IMG/VR virus record: IMGVR_UViG_3300042869_000287
Coordinates: 1-54,040 of that record
Length of the DNA: 54,040 bases
Direction: 5' to 3' (one strand)
From: a virus
The notes below the pieces were generated by a model that did not search any database, had not been told where the DNA came from, and saw nothing but the letters and a program-made list of their open reading frames with translations. The position numbers were made by a program, and so were the translations under genes. Positions 42,413-50,438 of this stretch are shown here, one piece after another. Position 1 is the stretch's first letter; each line of letters starts with the position of its first letter.

Positions 42413-42873
42413 TACTAATTGCACACCGTGGTAATACTAATGGACCGAAACCACATTTAGAAAATAGTCCAGATTATATTGATTTAGCTCTTGAAGATGG
42501 ATTTTCAGTAGAAGTGGACTTATGGTGTGTCGATGATGTTTTATATTTTGGCCACGACAATCCACAATATCTGGTGGATCCTGAGTATTTGATGGTACGT
42601 AAACAAACACTATGGATTCACTGCAAAAATAAAGAAGCATTCAGTTATTGTCTAAAAAACAAACTGCATTGCTTCTGGCACAGTGTGGATGACTACACGA
42701 TGACCAATTGGGGTTATGTTTGGGCATATCCTGGTAAAGAACCAGTGAACCAATTGACAGTATTGGTGATGCCAGAGAATGTCTGGCCAACGAAGAAAAC
42801 GATATCTCTTAATGCTTTTGGTGCATGTTCTGATTGGGTTGGTGAAATTCGTGATTACATAAATAGAATATAA
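42409..42873 (+). CDS. short GDPD-like phosphodiesterase
   Basis: The 154-residue product begins ILIAHRGNTNGP with the catalytic HRG of glycerophosphodiester phosphodiesterases, then ENSPDYIDLALEDGFSVEVDLW and FGHD, which give the metal-binding E and D and the second His. Full GDPD barrels are about 240 residues, so this is a short form, yet the active-site loops of the first half are all present. It may act on a phosphodiester-linked headgroup or glycan, given the neighbours. Confidence 0.75.
   Translation: MILIAHRGNTNGPKPHLENSPDYIDLALEDGFSVEVDLWCVDDVLYFGHDNPQYLVDPEYLMVRKQTLWIHCKNKEAFSYCLKNKLHCFWHSVDDYTMTNWGYVWAYPGKEPVNQLTVLVMPENVWPTKKTISLNAFGACSDWVGEIRDYINRI
42858..42865 (+). promoter_or_regulatory. 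late-promoter-like CATAAATA
   Basis: CATAAATA matches T4 late TATAAATA in seven of eight positions and lies 31 nt before the ATG at 42897. A TATAAT at 42869-42874 follows without a -35 box at the right distance. Confidence 0.45.
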
Positions 42874-42896
42874 TATTAACTGCTGCAGAGGCGGAG

Positions 42897-45290
42897 ATGA
42901 AATTTAGTCGGTTTATACAAGAGGCCAAAGGCCAGTCCAAGGTTATTGTCGTTTATGGCGGTGGTTTCCAACCATTTCACGCTGGTCATATGAGTAGTTA
43001 TGAACAGGCTAAACGTGCATTCTCATCTGCCGATTTCTATGTTGCAGCCAGCAACGACACCAAGAATCGACCAATCCCATTCAAAGACAAACAATTCTTA
43101 GCGCAACAAGCAGGCGTTAACGATAACTTTGTTCAGGTCTCACAACCAGTTAATCCAACTGAAATTCTATCACGTTACGATCCTAAGAAAGACATTCTGA
43201 TTCTTGTTCGTAGTGAAAGAGATCCTGTGAACTATACCAAAAAAGATGGTTCACCAGCATACTATCAACCATTCAAATCAATCAAAGAGTGTAAATCATT
43301 TGATCCAAAAGGTGGACATGGATATGTTTATGTAACGAAAAAACACATCTTCAAAGTAAATGGCCAAGAAGTTTATTCAGGCAGTCAAATACGTTCAATG
43401 TACACAAAGGCCGATGACGCTGGTCGTAAAAATATGATTAAAGATTTGTATCCAAAAGCCACAAAGCCTGCAAAATTAAAACAACTACTAGACAAATATA
43501 TCGGTGGCAATATGAAAGAATCAGCAGACGAATTATTTGAATCTTTGTTCGTTGAATCTGTTGATGATTCATTTGAGATACTACTGAGTGAAGGTGTACA
43601 TGATGCATCCATTTTCAAGGCAGTATTCTTAGCAGGTGGTCCAGGTTCTGGTAAAGATTATGTGCTTGACAATACACTTGCAGGTCATGGTTTAACAGAA
43701 ATCAATTCGGACAGAGCATTAGAGTTTATGATGGACAAACAAGGCCTTGATAAGAAGATGCCTTCTGCTGAAGAAGATAAACGTAACTTTGTTCGTGGTC
43801 GTGCAAAAACCATTACAGATTTGCGCCAACGTTTGGCATTGTTAGGTCGTAATGGTTTGATTATCAACGGCACTGGTGATGATGTTGAGAAAACTAAGAA
43901 GATTAAAGCAAGACTAGAAGAACTTGGTTATGATACCAAAATGCTTCTGGTTAATACACGTGATGAAATTTCTGCACAGAGAAACATTGAACGTGGCCAA
44001 CGTGGTGGTCGTGCCGTACCCGAAACAATACGTAAAGAGAAGTGGGATTCGGTACAGAACTCACGCACAGAATATGCCAAGTTGTTTGGTACAAACTACA
44101 TTGAGTTTGACAATTCGGAAGACTTACGTTCGGCAGACCCCGAAGTCGTAAAGCAAAAGAAAATGGAGTTGATGGATATCTTTAAGAACGTCCGTGAATT
44201 CACACAGGCGCCACCTAAGAGTGAACCTGCTGAGTTGTGGATTGCTTCTGAGATGGAACGCAAGAACAGGTTTGCAGTACCACCAAAACAGGCAGAGTTG
44301 TCCGCACATGCCGATGGCCAAGGTGCCGCAGCTGACCAAGCACACAAACTTGGTCTATCATACTATGGTTTTGGTCGTTATGGTAAACAAGGCAAAGTTA
44401 CACACCATACAGTCAATGGTAAGTTGGTTGAAGTGCCAAAAGAGAAACCAGGTGAGGTCAGTGTACCAACAACTGGTTCGTCAATGAAGAAAATCCAAGA
44501 GGCAGCATATACTGGTAATATCGGTATGATGGAAGTTATGAAGTTCCATCAGAAAGCCACACCAGAACAAAAGAAAGAGTTTAAATCGCACATGGCCAAT
44601 AACAAACACGGCGATGCATGGAAATTAATTCAAGATGTGTCTGGTGTTAAGTTGGTTGGTAAAGAATTCGAATCAAATGATAAATATGTTACTGATAAGA
44701 ATGGAAATCCTAGAATGTTTATGTTGCGCCGAAATGCAGCAAAAGAAGCACACACCAAAGATGGTGAAGTGGTGCAACAGGGTAAAGGTTATGTCGTCAA
44801 ATTAAAGGAGAATAAAAATGATGAGATTTTTCAAAGGACTATTGAGTCGCAAACAATCGGTACAAGAACCAGCTTTACTGAAGCCTTCGGTGGTAGTGGT
44901 GGAGTCAGTCGTGCCAGTGGTCGAAACACCTCCAGTGGAAGTTCCAGTGGCCGTTGTGCCACCTGTGGTAAAATCAACGAAGACTGTGGCTGCGAAACCA
45001 ATTCCACCAAAAAACTCACGCTCTCAAAAATCAGGGAACGCCAAGCCGAGAAAATCAAAGAGTCCATCGACAAAGGCATAGAACCTGGATTATCCATGGC
45101 TGCGTCTGGTGAAAGCATTGGGCGTGACATGGGTGAAAAGATTAAAAAAAGGACTGGTAAAGCATCACAGGTTGTAGAGATGCAAGGTGATGAAACCGGT
45201 GCTTCTATTGGTGCTCAAAAAGAAGATGAGTTGAAGAAAAAAGGTATTTCTTTGTTATCATTTAAATCTAACAAGGCGATTGGTGCATGA
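42897..45290 (+). CDS. fused nucleotidyltransferase-P-loop kinase with capsid-targeting-like N-terminus
   Basis: The 797-residue product starts MKFSRFIQEA, like the T4 IPIII capsid-targeting sequence. Residues about 15-200 are a cytidylyltransferase-like domain: VVYGGGFQPFHAGH at 18-31 (HxGH) and GSQIRSMY near 162-169 in place of ISSTxxR, as in NadM-type adenylyltransferases. Residues about 240-430 are a P-loop kinase with FLAGGPGSGKDYV near 243-255. A long low-complexity region follows, with CATCGKINEDCGC near 687-699, a possible zinc knuckle. Such a fusion could work on nucleotides or NAD-like cofactors. Another reading frame with a strong ribosome site lies inside (44818-45081). Confidence 0.82.
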   Translation: MKFSRFIQEAKGQSKVIVVYGGGFQPFHAGHMSSYEQAKRAFSSADFYVAASNDTKNRPIPFKDKQFLAQQAGVNDNFVQVSQPVNPTEILSRYDPKKDILILVRSERDPVNYTKKDGSPAYYQPFKSIKECKSFDPKGGHGYVYVTKKHIFKVNGQEVYSGSQIRSMYTKADDAGRKNMIKDLYPKATKPAKLKQLLDKYIGGNMKESADELFESLFVESVDDSFEILLSEGVHDASIFKAVFLAGGPGSGKDYVLDNTLAGHGLTEINSDRALEFMMDKQGLDKKMPSAEEDKRNFVRGRAKTITDLRQRLALLGRNGLIINGTGDDVEKTKKIKARLEELGYDTKMLLVNTRDEISAQRNIERGQRGGRAVPETIRKEKWDSVQNSRTEYAKLFGTNYIEFDNSEDLRSADPEVVKQKKMELMDIFKNVREFTQAPPKSEPAELWIASEMERKNRFAVPPKQAELSAHADGQGAAADQAHKLGLSYYGFGRYGKQGKVTHHTVNGKLVEVPKEKPGEVSVPTTGSSMKKIQEAAYTGNIGMMEVMKFHQKATPEQKKEFKSHMANNKHGDAWKLIQDVSGVKLVGKEFESNDKYVTDKNGNPRMFMLRRNAAKEAHTKDGEVVQQGKGYVVKLKENKNDEIFQRTIESQTIGTRTSFTEAFGGSGGVSRASGRNTSSGSSSGRCATCGKINEDCGCETNSTKKLTLSKIRERQAEKIKESIDKGIEPGLSMAASGESIGRDMGEKIKKRTGKASQVVEMQGDETGASIGAQKEDELKKKGISLLSFKSNKAIGA
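44818..45081 (+). CDS. candidate nested gene in another frame
   Basis: An 87-codon frame lies wholly inside the 797-residue gene. AAAGGAG at 44804-44810 stands 7 nt before ATG 44818, one of the best ribosome sites in the window and not needed by the host frame. The product starts MMRFFKGLLSRKQ, has a Val/Pro-rich middle (VVPVVETPPVEVPVAVVPP) and a Lys/Ser/Pro-rich basic end. It has no signal peptide or known domain. The low-complexity pattern may simply mirror the host codons, so expression must be shown. Confidence 0.4.
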   Translation: MMRFFKGLLSRKQSVQEPALLKPSVVVVESVVPVVETPPVEVPVAVVPPVVKSTKTVAAKPIPPKNSRSQKSGNAKPRKSKSPSTKA

Positions 45291-45577
45291 AAACACTTAA
45301 ACAATTTATAGAATCTGCAGCTTGGCAGAGAAAAGAAGGAAAGAATCCTGAAGGTGGTTTAAACCGCAAAGGCATTGCTTCTTATCGTGCAGAAAATCCA
45401 GGTTCTAAACTATCGATGGCAGTTACAACTCCACCATCAAAATTAAAAGCCGGTTCAAAGGCAGCAAACAGACGCAAATCATTCTGTGCAAGGATGGGTG
45501 GTGTGGATGGACCGATGAAGAAGCCAAATGGCGAACCAACACGCAAAGCATTAGCGCTACGCAAATGGAATTGTTAA
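45287..45577 (+). CDS. small DUF6321-like protein
   Basis: The 96-residue basic product has AAWQRKEGKNPEGGLNRKG, RAENPGSKL and the Cys-containing RKSFCARMGGVDG, a pattern found in many T4-like phages of aquatic hosts and likely the DUF6321 family. It starts MKTLKQFIES, like the capsid-targeting sequence of T4 IPIII. It may be a basic DNA-binding protein packed in the head; this is inference. It overlaps the previous gene by ATGA. Confidence 0.78.
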   Translation: MKTLKQFIESAAWQRKEGKNPEGGLNRKGIASYRAENPGSKLSMAVTTPPSKLKAGSKAANRRKSFCARMGGVDGPMKKPNGEPTRKALALRKWNC

Positions 45578-45601
45578 TAATAAATCAAAATAGGAACTAT
45601 C

Positions 45602-46687
45602 ATGGAATTTAAAGATAAAATTAACCAATCAGTTGCAGCAGCAGTTGCAAAAATTATGGGTGAAGCTTTGCATCCAAACCAACAAAAGTTGGATGTACAT
45701 GAGCCAGAAAAAGATAAATTGACTGCTGATGACTTCAAAAAGCTTCGTGCTAAAAAAGGAATGAAGAAAGAAGAAGTTGAACAAATTGATGAGTTGACTG
45801 GTAAAGGTCAATTACCTGCTATTAAAAAAGCTCATGCGGATGCTGCTTCGGACGCATCTAATAAAATGAACACAGTAAGAAGTTCTAATATCGTACTTCC
45901 TGTACCAAAAGAAAAAACAGCAAAAATTAATGCTCTAGATTCTGCAAAAAAATATCACGCAGCTCAATCGACACGTGCTGGAGCTTTAATGAAAAAAGCA
46001 GGCATTAAAGAAGAAGTTGAATCAATCGATGAAGTTAAGATGGCAGATTTACCATCAACTAAAGTACAAGGCCGTTCATATGGTGCATCTAAGCCTGAAG
46101 CAAGTGCCTTTGATGTACTAAAAGGACCAAAAGAAAAAGAATTAAAATCTATTGAGTCTGAAAAGAAGAAAAAACCAGTTAATGAAGAAGATTCTGAATT
46201 AACTTTGGATGATTATTTGTTGGAAGATTTGGTTGAGTTTGTTATGTCGGAAGAATTCCAACAACTTGACGAACTAAGCAAATCCACTTTAGGTTCTTAT
46301 GTTACAAAAGCATCTAAAGACATGCGTTCACACGCACAAATGGCTGGATCAAAAGATACTGCTTTGATGGCACATCAAATGGGTTACCGCCGTGGTGAAA
46401 AGTCTCCAATTAAAGGTGGCACCAAAGGTGAGAAACGTGTATCTTCAGAAATTGCTAAACATCAAACTAAAGCAAACAACAGAACTGCTGGTATTGCTGG
46501 TGCTGCTCAAAGATTAGCAAAAGAACAATTTGAAATTACTGAAGAAGATGCATACGATAAGAATGTAAAACCTTCAGATAAACCACACGATAAAGATGCA
46601 GCAAAGAAACGTGCTCAAACTTCAGCTGTTGCAGCTAGAAAAGTTATGAGTATGTCAGCATATTCAGCATCCAAGAAAAGTGAATGA
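45602..46687 (+). CDS. repeat-bearing scaffold-like or polyprotein-like protein
   Basis: The 361-residue, charged, Lys/Glu/Ala-rich product has three copies of an EEVEQIDEL motif (EEVEQIDEL, EEVESIDEV, EEFQQLDEL) spaced exactly 240 nt, i.e. 80 residues. After the third copy comes SKSTLGSYVTKASKDM, a helix repeated in varied form in the next gene. Low hydrophobicity suggests a flexible, elongated protein. Similar proteins in aquatic T4-like phages lie among head genes. The IDE/LDE triplets resemble prohead-protease sites only partly. It overlaps the next gene by ATGA. Confidence 0.65.
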   Translation: MEFKDKINQSVAAAVAKIMGEALHPNQQKLDVHEPEKDKLTADDFKKLRAKKGMKKEEVEQIDELTGKGQLPAIKKAHADAASDASNKMNTVRSSNIVLPVPKEKTAKINALDSAKKYHAAQSTRAGALMKKAGIKEEVESIDEVKMADLPSTKVQGRSYGASKPEASAFDVLKGPKEKELKSIESEKKKKPVNEEDSELTLDDYLLEDLVEFVMSEEFQQLDELSKSTLGSYVTKASKDMRSHAQMAGSKDTALMAHQMGYRRGEKSPIKGGTKGEKRVSSEIAKHQTKANNRTAGIAGAAQRLAKEQFEITEEDAYDKNVKPSDKPHDKDAAKKRAQTSAVAARKVMSMSAYSASKKSE

Positions 46688-48420
46688 TGGCTAAACCAGC
46701 ATCTAAAGTTTTTAAAGCAATTCGGCAAGAAGACAGTGGTCCTTGTTGGGATAATTATAAACGTGTACCCGGTAAAAAACCATATTCTCCAGGTTCTTGC
46801 GTAAAAGAATCTTCACCAGAAGATGAGATGAATGAAGATTTGCGTAAGTGGTTTAGTAAGACTGATCCAGAAGGTGGTTGGAAAAGAATTAACAGTAAGG
46901 GTGAAGCAATTGGTCCTTGTGCAAGAGAACCTGGTGAACCTAAACCAAAATGTATGTCTAACGAGAAGCGAGCATCTTTAACTAAAAAAGAAAGAGCATC
47001 GGCCGTTGCATCTAAAAGAAAACATGACCCTAATCCTGAGAGGAAGGGTGAACCAATTAACGTGTCCAACTTTGGAAAAGGAAAGATAAGTGAAGATATG
47101 GAAAATTTAAACGAAAAAAATGTGCCAACAAGTCCTGAGAAATGGGCGCAAGCCAAGGCACAGGCTAAATCTAAATTCGATGTTTATCCATCTGCTTATG
47201 CCAATGGCTGGGCTTCGAAGAAATATAAAGAGATGGGTGGTGGTTGGAAATCTGTCTCTGAAGCAAAAGAAAAAACTGAGTATGATTACGAAGGTGATAT
47301 GGCACGTGGCCAATTACAAAGTGTAATCAACAATGCTCAAAGAGTGCATGACATGTTAAAAGATAATGATAATCTTCCTGAGTGGGTACAATCTAAAATC
47401 ACATTAGCTGAAGATTACATTTCAACAGTTGCTAATTATATGATGAGTGAGATTGACGAAGCAAAAGAAATTGGTGATGACCCAATTGGATCTTCTGCAC
47501 AAGAAACTCTGGTAAAGAAAGGTGGCAAAACCACTGTTGCTAAACCAATCACAGAAGCATCTTCTGTTGCAGTAAGAATACAAAAAGCTTTAGACCGAAT
47601 TAAAGCAAAGCGTGAAGCATCAGAACAACGTGGCCGAGAAGTTTTACAACCAAAGAAACCTGAACCTGTTAAAGAAGAAGTTGAGATTGAAGAAGAAAGT
47701 CATCAGTCTAAAACAACAATGAAGCACATTCCAAATCCATCACCTGCGCTTAAAGATGCGGCTAAACGTATTAAGCCGGGTATTTCAGGCATTCGGGATC
47801 GCTTTGACATGCTCGATGCTGGTGGTGTTAAAAGAGAACAAGTCGAACAGTTGGATGAATTGTCGCCTAATGCATTGGGTAATTACATGAAAGCTGGTCA
47901 CAAGAAGTATGACAGTATCAGAAACAACACCGATTCAGCATCAATGGCCAAAAAGTCCAAATTGGAAACTGGAATCAAAAAGGCTGCTGCCAAAAGATAT
48001 CCTGCCAAACCATCTACACCTGAACCAAAGAAAGACCCGAACAGTCGAGGTTACGAACAAGGCCGTTACATGGGTGACAGCGTTGAACAAGACGAATCTT
48101 TAATTGAAGGCATGATGGGAGACACTGGTTGGCAAAAGTCTAAATCTAAAACAGATACAGTTACCGATAAATCTGGTGCAGTTCACACAGCACAGTCTAA
48201 GGTCAGAGATTTGGCACGTAAAGCAATGAAAGCTGCCGGTGCAAAACAAGTTAAAAGTGTAGGTACTAAGTCAATGAAAGAGTCTACATTAGTCGAATCA
48301 CGTAAGACAGATATTATTAAAGATGCGGTGAATTCTGCCAAGAAGAAGAAGTCTGCACCTGATAAATTCGAATCAGAACCAGTTTTGGATTCACAGATTC
48401 AAAAAGTTGACAACACATAA
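46684..48420 (+). CDS. modular low-complexity protein with Cys-bearing phage modules
   Basis: The 578-residue product combines several modules known from aquatic phages: GPCWDNYKRVPGKKPYSPGSC near residues 19-39, then RKWFSKTDPEGGWKRIN with PCAREPGEPKPKC (about 54-90), and PSAYANGWASKKYKEMGGGW near 168-190. A VEQLDELSPNALGNYMKAG unit near 387-405 is shared with the previous gene. The rest is Lys/Ser/Glu-rich and probably disordered. The many Cys pairs suggest small metal or DNA-binding units. It may be a head-associated polyprotein; this is inference. Its start (ATGATG) overlaps the previous stop. Confidence 0.65.
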   Translation: MMAKPASKVFKAIRQEDSGPCWDNYKRVPGKKPYSPGSCVKESSPEDEMNEDLRKWFSKTDPEGGWKRINSKGEAIGPCAREPGEPKPKCMSNEKRASLTKKERASAVASKRKHDPNPERKGEPINVSNFGKGKISEDMENLNEKNVPTSPEKWAQAKAQAKSKFDVYPSAYANGWASKKYKEMGGGWKSVSEAKEKTEYDYEGDMARGQLQSVINNAQRVHDMLKDNDNLPEWVQSKITLAEDYISTVANYMMSEIDEAKEIGDDPIGSSAQETLVKKGGKTTVAKPITEASSVAVRIQKALDRIKAKREASEQRGREVLQPKKPEPVKEEVEIEEESHQSKTTMKHIPNPSPALKDAAKRIKPGISGIRDRFDMLDAGGVKREQVEQLDELSPNALGNYMKAGHKKYDSIRNNTDSASMAKKSKLETGIKKAAAKRYPAKPSTPEPKKDPNSRGYEQGRYMGDSVEQDESLIEGMMGDTGWQKSKSKTDTVTDKSGAVHTAQSKVRDLARKAMKAAGAKQVKSVGTKSMKESTLVESRKTDIIKDAVNSAKKKKSAPDKFESEPVLDSQIQKVDNT

Positions 48421-48423
48421 ATA
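48416..48423 (+). promoter_or_regulatory. late-promoter-like CATAAATA
   Basis: CATAAATA with TAACAATAA after it, 25 nt before ATG 48448. The same TAAATATAACAATAA string stands before the virion gene at 25720, at 25694-25708. Confidence 0.5.
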
Positions 48424-48447
48424 TAACAATAATTCTAGGAGAAAAAC

Positions 48448-48786
48448 ATGCCTTTATTTTCAATGACAGACGCAAACACAGGTGCTCCAAAGTGGGCAGT
48501 TGCCGGTGGTTTGGGTGTAGCCAACAACGGCCACGACTTATATGCTAACTCAACATCCAGTGCATTTGTTACTGGTGCCGCAGTTGGAGTATTTGGTGTG
48601 TCCGATGCTGAGATTGCTCTATCTACAAACAAAGCAAACAAACCTGCTCACACAGGTTGGGTTCTAATTAAACAAGGTACTGGTAGTCGCACCGGCCGTG
48701 TACAAACTGAAGTTCTAGTTGCTGGTGGTATGAGTGCTGATGCAGCCACTGGTGCCAACGACAACATAATGTTCGCCAATACCTAA
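48448..48786 (+). CDS. conserved virion-type protein
   Basis: The 112-residue product starts MPLFSMTDANTGAPKWAVAGG and has GVFGVSDAEIAL, HTGWVLIKQGTGSRTGRVQTE and ETLVA-like VLVAGG near the end. This pattern (kP.h, GVFGVDa.E, HaGWV.r..GtGGRaGRV..EtLVA) is conserved in aquatic T4-like phages and thought to be a structural protein. A GGAG site and a late-promoter-like sequence precede it. Confidence 0.75.
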   Translation: MPLFSMTDANTGAPKWAVAGGLGVANNGHDLYANSTSSAFVTGAAVGVFGVSDAEIALSTNKANKPAHTGWVLIKQGTGSRTGRVQTEVLVAGGMSADAATGANDNIMFANT

Positions 48787-48793
48787 TATAAAC

Positions 48794-48809
48794 TGGAGTT
48801 TCGACTCCA
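48794..48809 (+). terminator. UUCG stem-loop
   Basis: TGGAGT (48794-48799) and ACTCCA (48804-48809) flank TTCG. No T-run follows, so it may mark the 3' end or protect it more than terminate. It ends 10 nt before the next start codon. Confidence 0.5.
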
Positions 48810-48818
48810 CTATTAGAT

Positions 48819-49238
48819 ATGACATTTAAATCATTCCTTAAAGAGTTCTATTCTATAGAACCTAATCAGGCCAAGGAAGCACACGAACCGACTGGTGAAT
48901 CTTCATCATCGGTTCAAAATCCTATTGTAGTATCCGAAATCAACGCTCAGTTGTATAGAGAATTGAACGTTGATGGGTTTAGAGTTGCACAAGATGGTAT
49001 ACAGAAAGTTCGTAAGGTATTAAATTCCTTTGGACTAGATATACCTGCGTTATATGAATTGGATGTTGAAGGTGACGAAATTACCTTTGACATTCATCAG
49101 TTTGACAATCCAGATAATATGGTTTATTTGTATTTGTTGTACTACCTATCAGACGCAGGTAATTACGAGTTTTATGCACAAGTAGGTGACGAAGAAACAA
49201 TTAACGCACTAGTCACCGAAGAACCAGAAGAAGATTAA
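48819..49238 (+). CDS. hypothetical protein with capsid-targeting-like start
   Basis: The 139-residue acidic product starts MTFKSFLKEF, a weaker match to the FxxFIxE pattern shared by other genes here. The body (INAQLYRELNVDGFRVAQDG, IQKVRKVLNSFGLDIPALYE) looks like one alpha/beta domain, and the C-terminus is very acidic. No family is recognised. It overlaps the next gene by TAATG. Confidence 0.6.
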   Translation: MTFKSFLKEFYSIEPNQAKEAHEPTGESSSSVQNPIVVSEINAQLYRELNVDGFRVAQDGIQKVRKVLNSFGLDIPALYELDVEGDEITFDIHQFDNPDNMVYLYLLYYLSDAGNYEFYAQVGDEETINALVTEEPEED

Positions 49239-49630
49239 TGTCCTTTGATAATTTAAATAATGATAATATAATGTTATATGCAGCGAAGTCTTATGATAAG
49301 CCTGACTGCATAATGAGTGAGTTTAAGGAGGACATGAAGAGGTTTAACTACCTCAAAAGATTATTTCAGAGGTATCGAAGGTATGATGATATGCGTGAAA
49401 GGTTGGTGTTAAACCACCTCATCGTCATATACAATGTGTTTGGAGTAGAGGTTGCAACTAGAATGTTATTCTTTAAAGTTGCCAAAGATGATTATGCTGT
49501 ATTGAAAACGTATTTGTTATTTTTAAATTACATGCCACAGGTTATACGTGGCATTAAAGGACAAGATTTATTATCTTCTGATATTGCGGTTGATATGAGA
49601 ATCGCAGAAGTATTAAGGAACATAAAATGA
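49238..49630 (+). CDS. conserved all-alpha phage protein
   Basis: The 130-residue product with NDNIMLYAAKSYDKPDC, FKEDMKRFNYLKRLFQRY and RLVLNHLIVIYNVFGVEVATR resembles a family found in most aquatic T4-like phages (probably the one listed as DUF7207). It is helical and carries no membrane segment. The function is not known. It is coupled on both sides by one- to four-base overlaps. Confidence 0.72.
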   Translation: MSFDNLNNDNIMLYAAKSYDKPDCIMSEFKEDMKRFNYLKRLFQRYRRYDDMRERLVLNHLIVIYNVFGVEVATRMLFFKVAKDDYAVLKTYLLFLNYMPQVIRGIKGQDLLSSDIAVDMRIAEVLRNIK

Positions 49631-50025
49631 TAAAGTTTAATGAGTATACAGTTTTAGAAGAAGGTCGTCCTTCTCAACGCCATCCACTAGAAGGCCACGA
49701 ATATCATAGGAAGTCTGATGAGGCATTGATACACATTGCCAAAGATGCACACGAAGCTGCAGAAGCAATGAAGTCACACAATACTACGGCAGAGAACAAG
49801 TATCGTGACCAAGCAAATGATTCTGCAACAGTAAGACACTATCGCAAGACACATGGTATGAAAGATTGGTACAAAAAGAAATATGGCCACATGAAAGAAG
49901 ATGTACCAACTAACTCTGTTGGTACTGGTGCAGAGACTTCATTGCCACCATCAGTAGAACCTGGTGTTAAGAAGAAGAAAGTACCTTCATTCATTTCATA
50001 TGTACCACGTAGGACTCCTCAGTAA
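49627..50025 (+). CDS. hypothetical protein of the head/lysis junction
   Basis: The 132-residue product starts MIKFNEYTVLEEG; its FNEYTVLEE is a loose match to the capsid-targeting pattern. His- and Lys-rich segments (RHPLEGHEYHRKSD, HYRKTHGMKDWYKKKYGH) and a Pro/Lys tail follow. It may bind nucleic acid, but no family is recognised. It overlaps both neighbours. Confidence 0.6.
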   Translation: MIKFNEYTVLEEGRPSQRHPLEGHEYHRKSDEALIHIAKDAHEAAEAMKSHNTTAENKYRDQANDSATVRHYRKTHGMKDWYKKKYGHMKEDVPTNSVGTGAETSLPPSVEPGVKKKKVPSFISYVPRRTPQ

Positions 50026-50438
50026 TGTGGTACTTGCAGTTTGTTCCTCATTGGATATTTTATGGTATACTTGGCATAGGTATATTCGGGATAATATTCA
50101 GTAGATTTGTACCTTTTTATTATAAAACTGCCATTCAGGCAGTTTCTTATATTGCCGTTGCATTTGGTTTGTTTATGACTGGTGCAGTTAAAGGCAGTGA
50201 ATCTTTATTGGCTGAGATAAAGGATTTGAAGGATAACGTATCGGTTGCTGAAGTAAAATCTGTAGAAGAAACAGTTAAGATTGAAACCAAGTATATTAAT
50301 AAAACACAAGTTATACGTGAACGTGGTGAAGATGTAATCAAGTATATTGACCGTGAAGTGGTGAAGTATGATAGTACTTGTGTTATACCAAAAGAATTTA
50401 TTGAAGCCCATAACAAGGCAGCGGAGAAATTAAAATGA
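50025..50438 (+). CDS. membrane protein with coiled coil, i-spanin-like candidate
   Basis: The 137-residue product has two hydrophobic segments (about residues 8-27 and 33-53) and then a charged helix (about 60-130) with LLAEIKDLKDNVSVAEVKS and YINKTQVIRERGEDVIKYI that could coil. The next gene is a small lipoprotein starting in an ATGA overlap, the usual layout of an inner/outer spanin pair. A typical inner spanin has one membrane segment, so the topology is odd; one segment may be re-entrant. Spanins fuse inner and outer membrane at lysis. Confidence 0.6.
   Translation: MWYLQFVPHWIFYGILGIGIFGIIFSRFVPFYYKTAIQAVSYIAVAFGLFMTGAVKGSESLLAEIKDLKDNVSVAEVKSVEETVKIETKYINKTQVIRERGEDVIKYIDREVVKYDSTCVIPKEFIEAHNKAAEKLK

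Noticed and set aside
47120-47326. Second nested gene within the 578-residue gene
   Set aside because: The out-of-frame stretch has no Shine-Dalgarno site and its composition is a shadow of Lys/Ala-rich codons.
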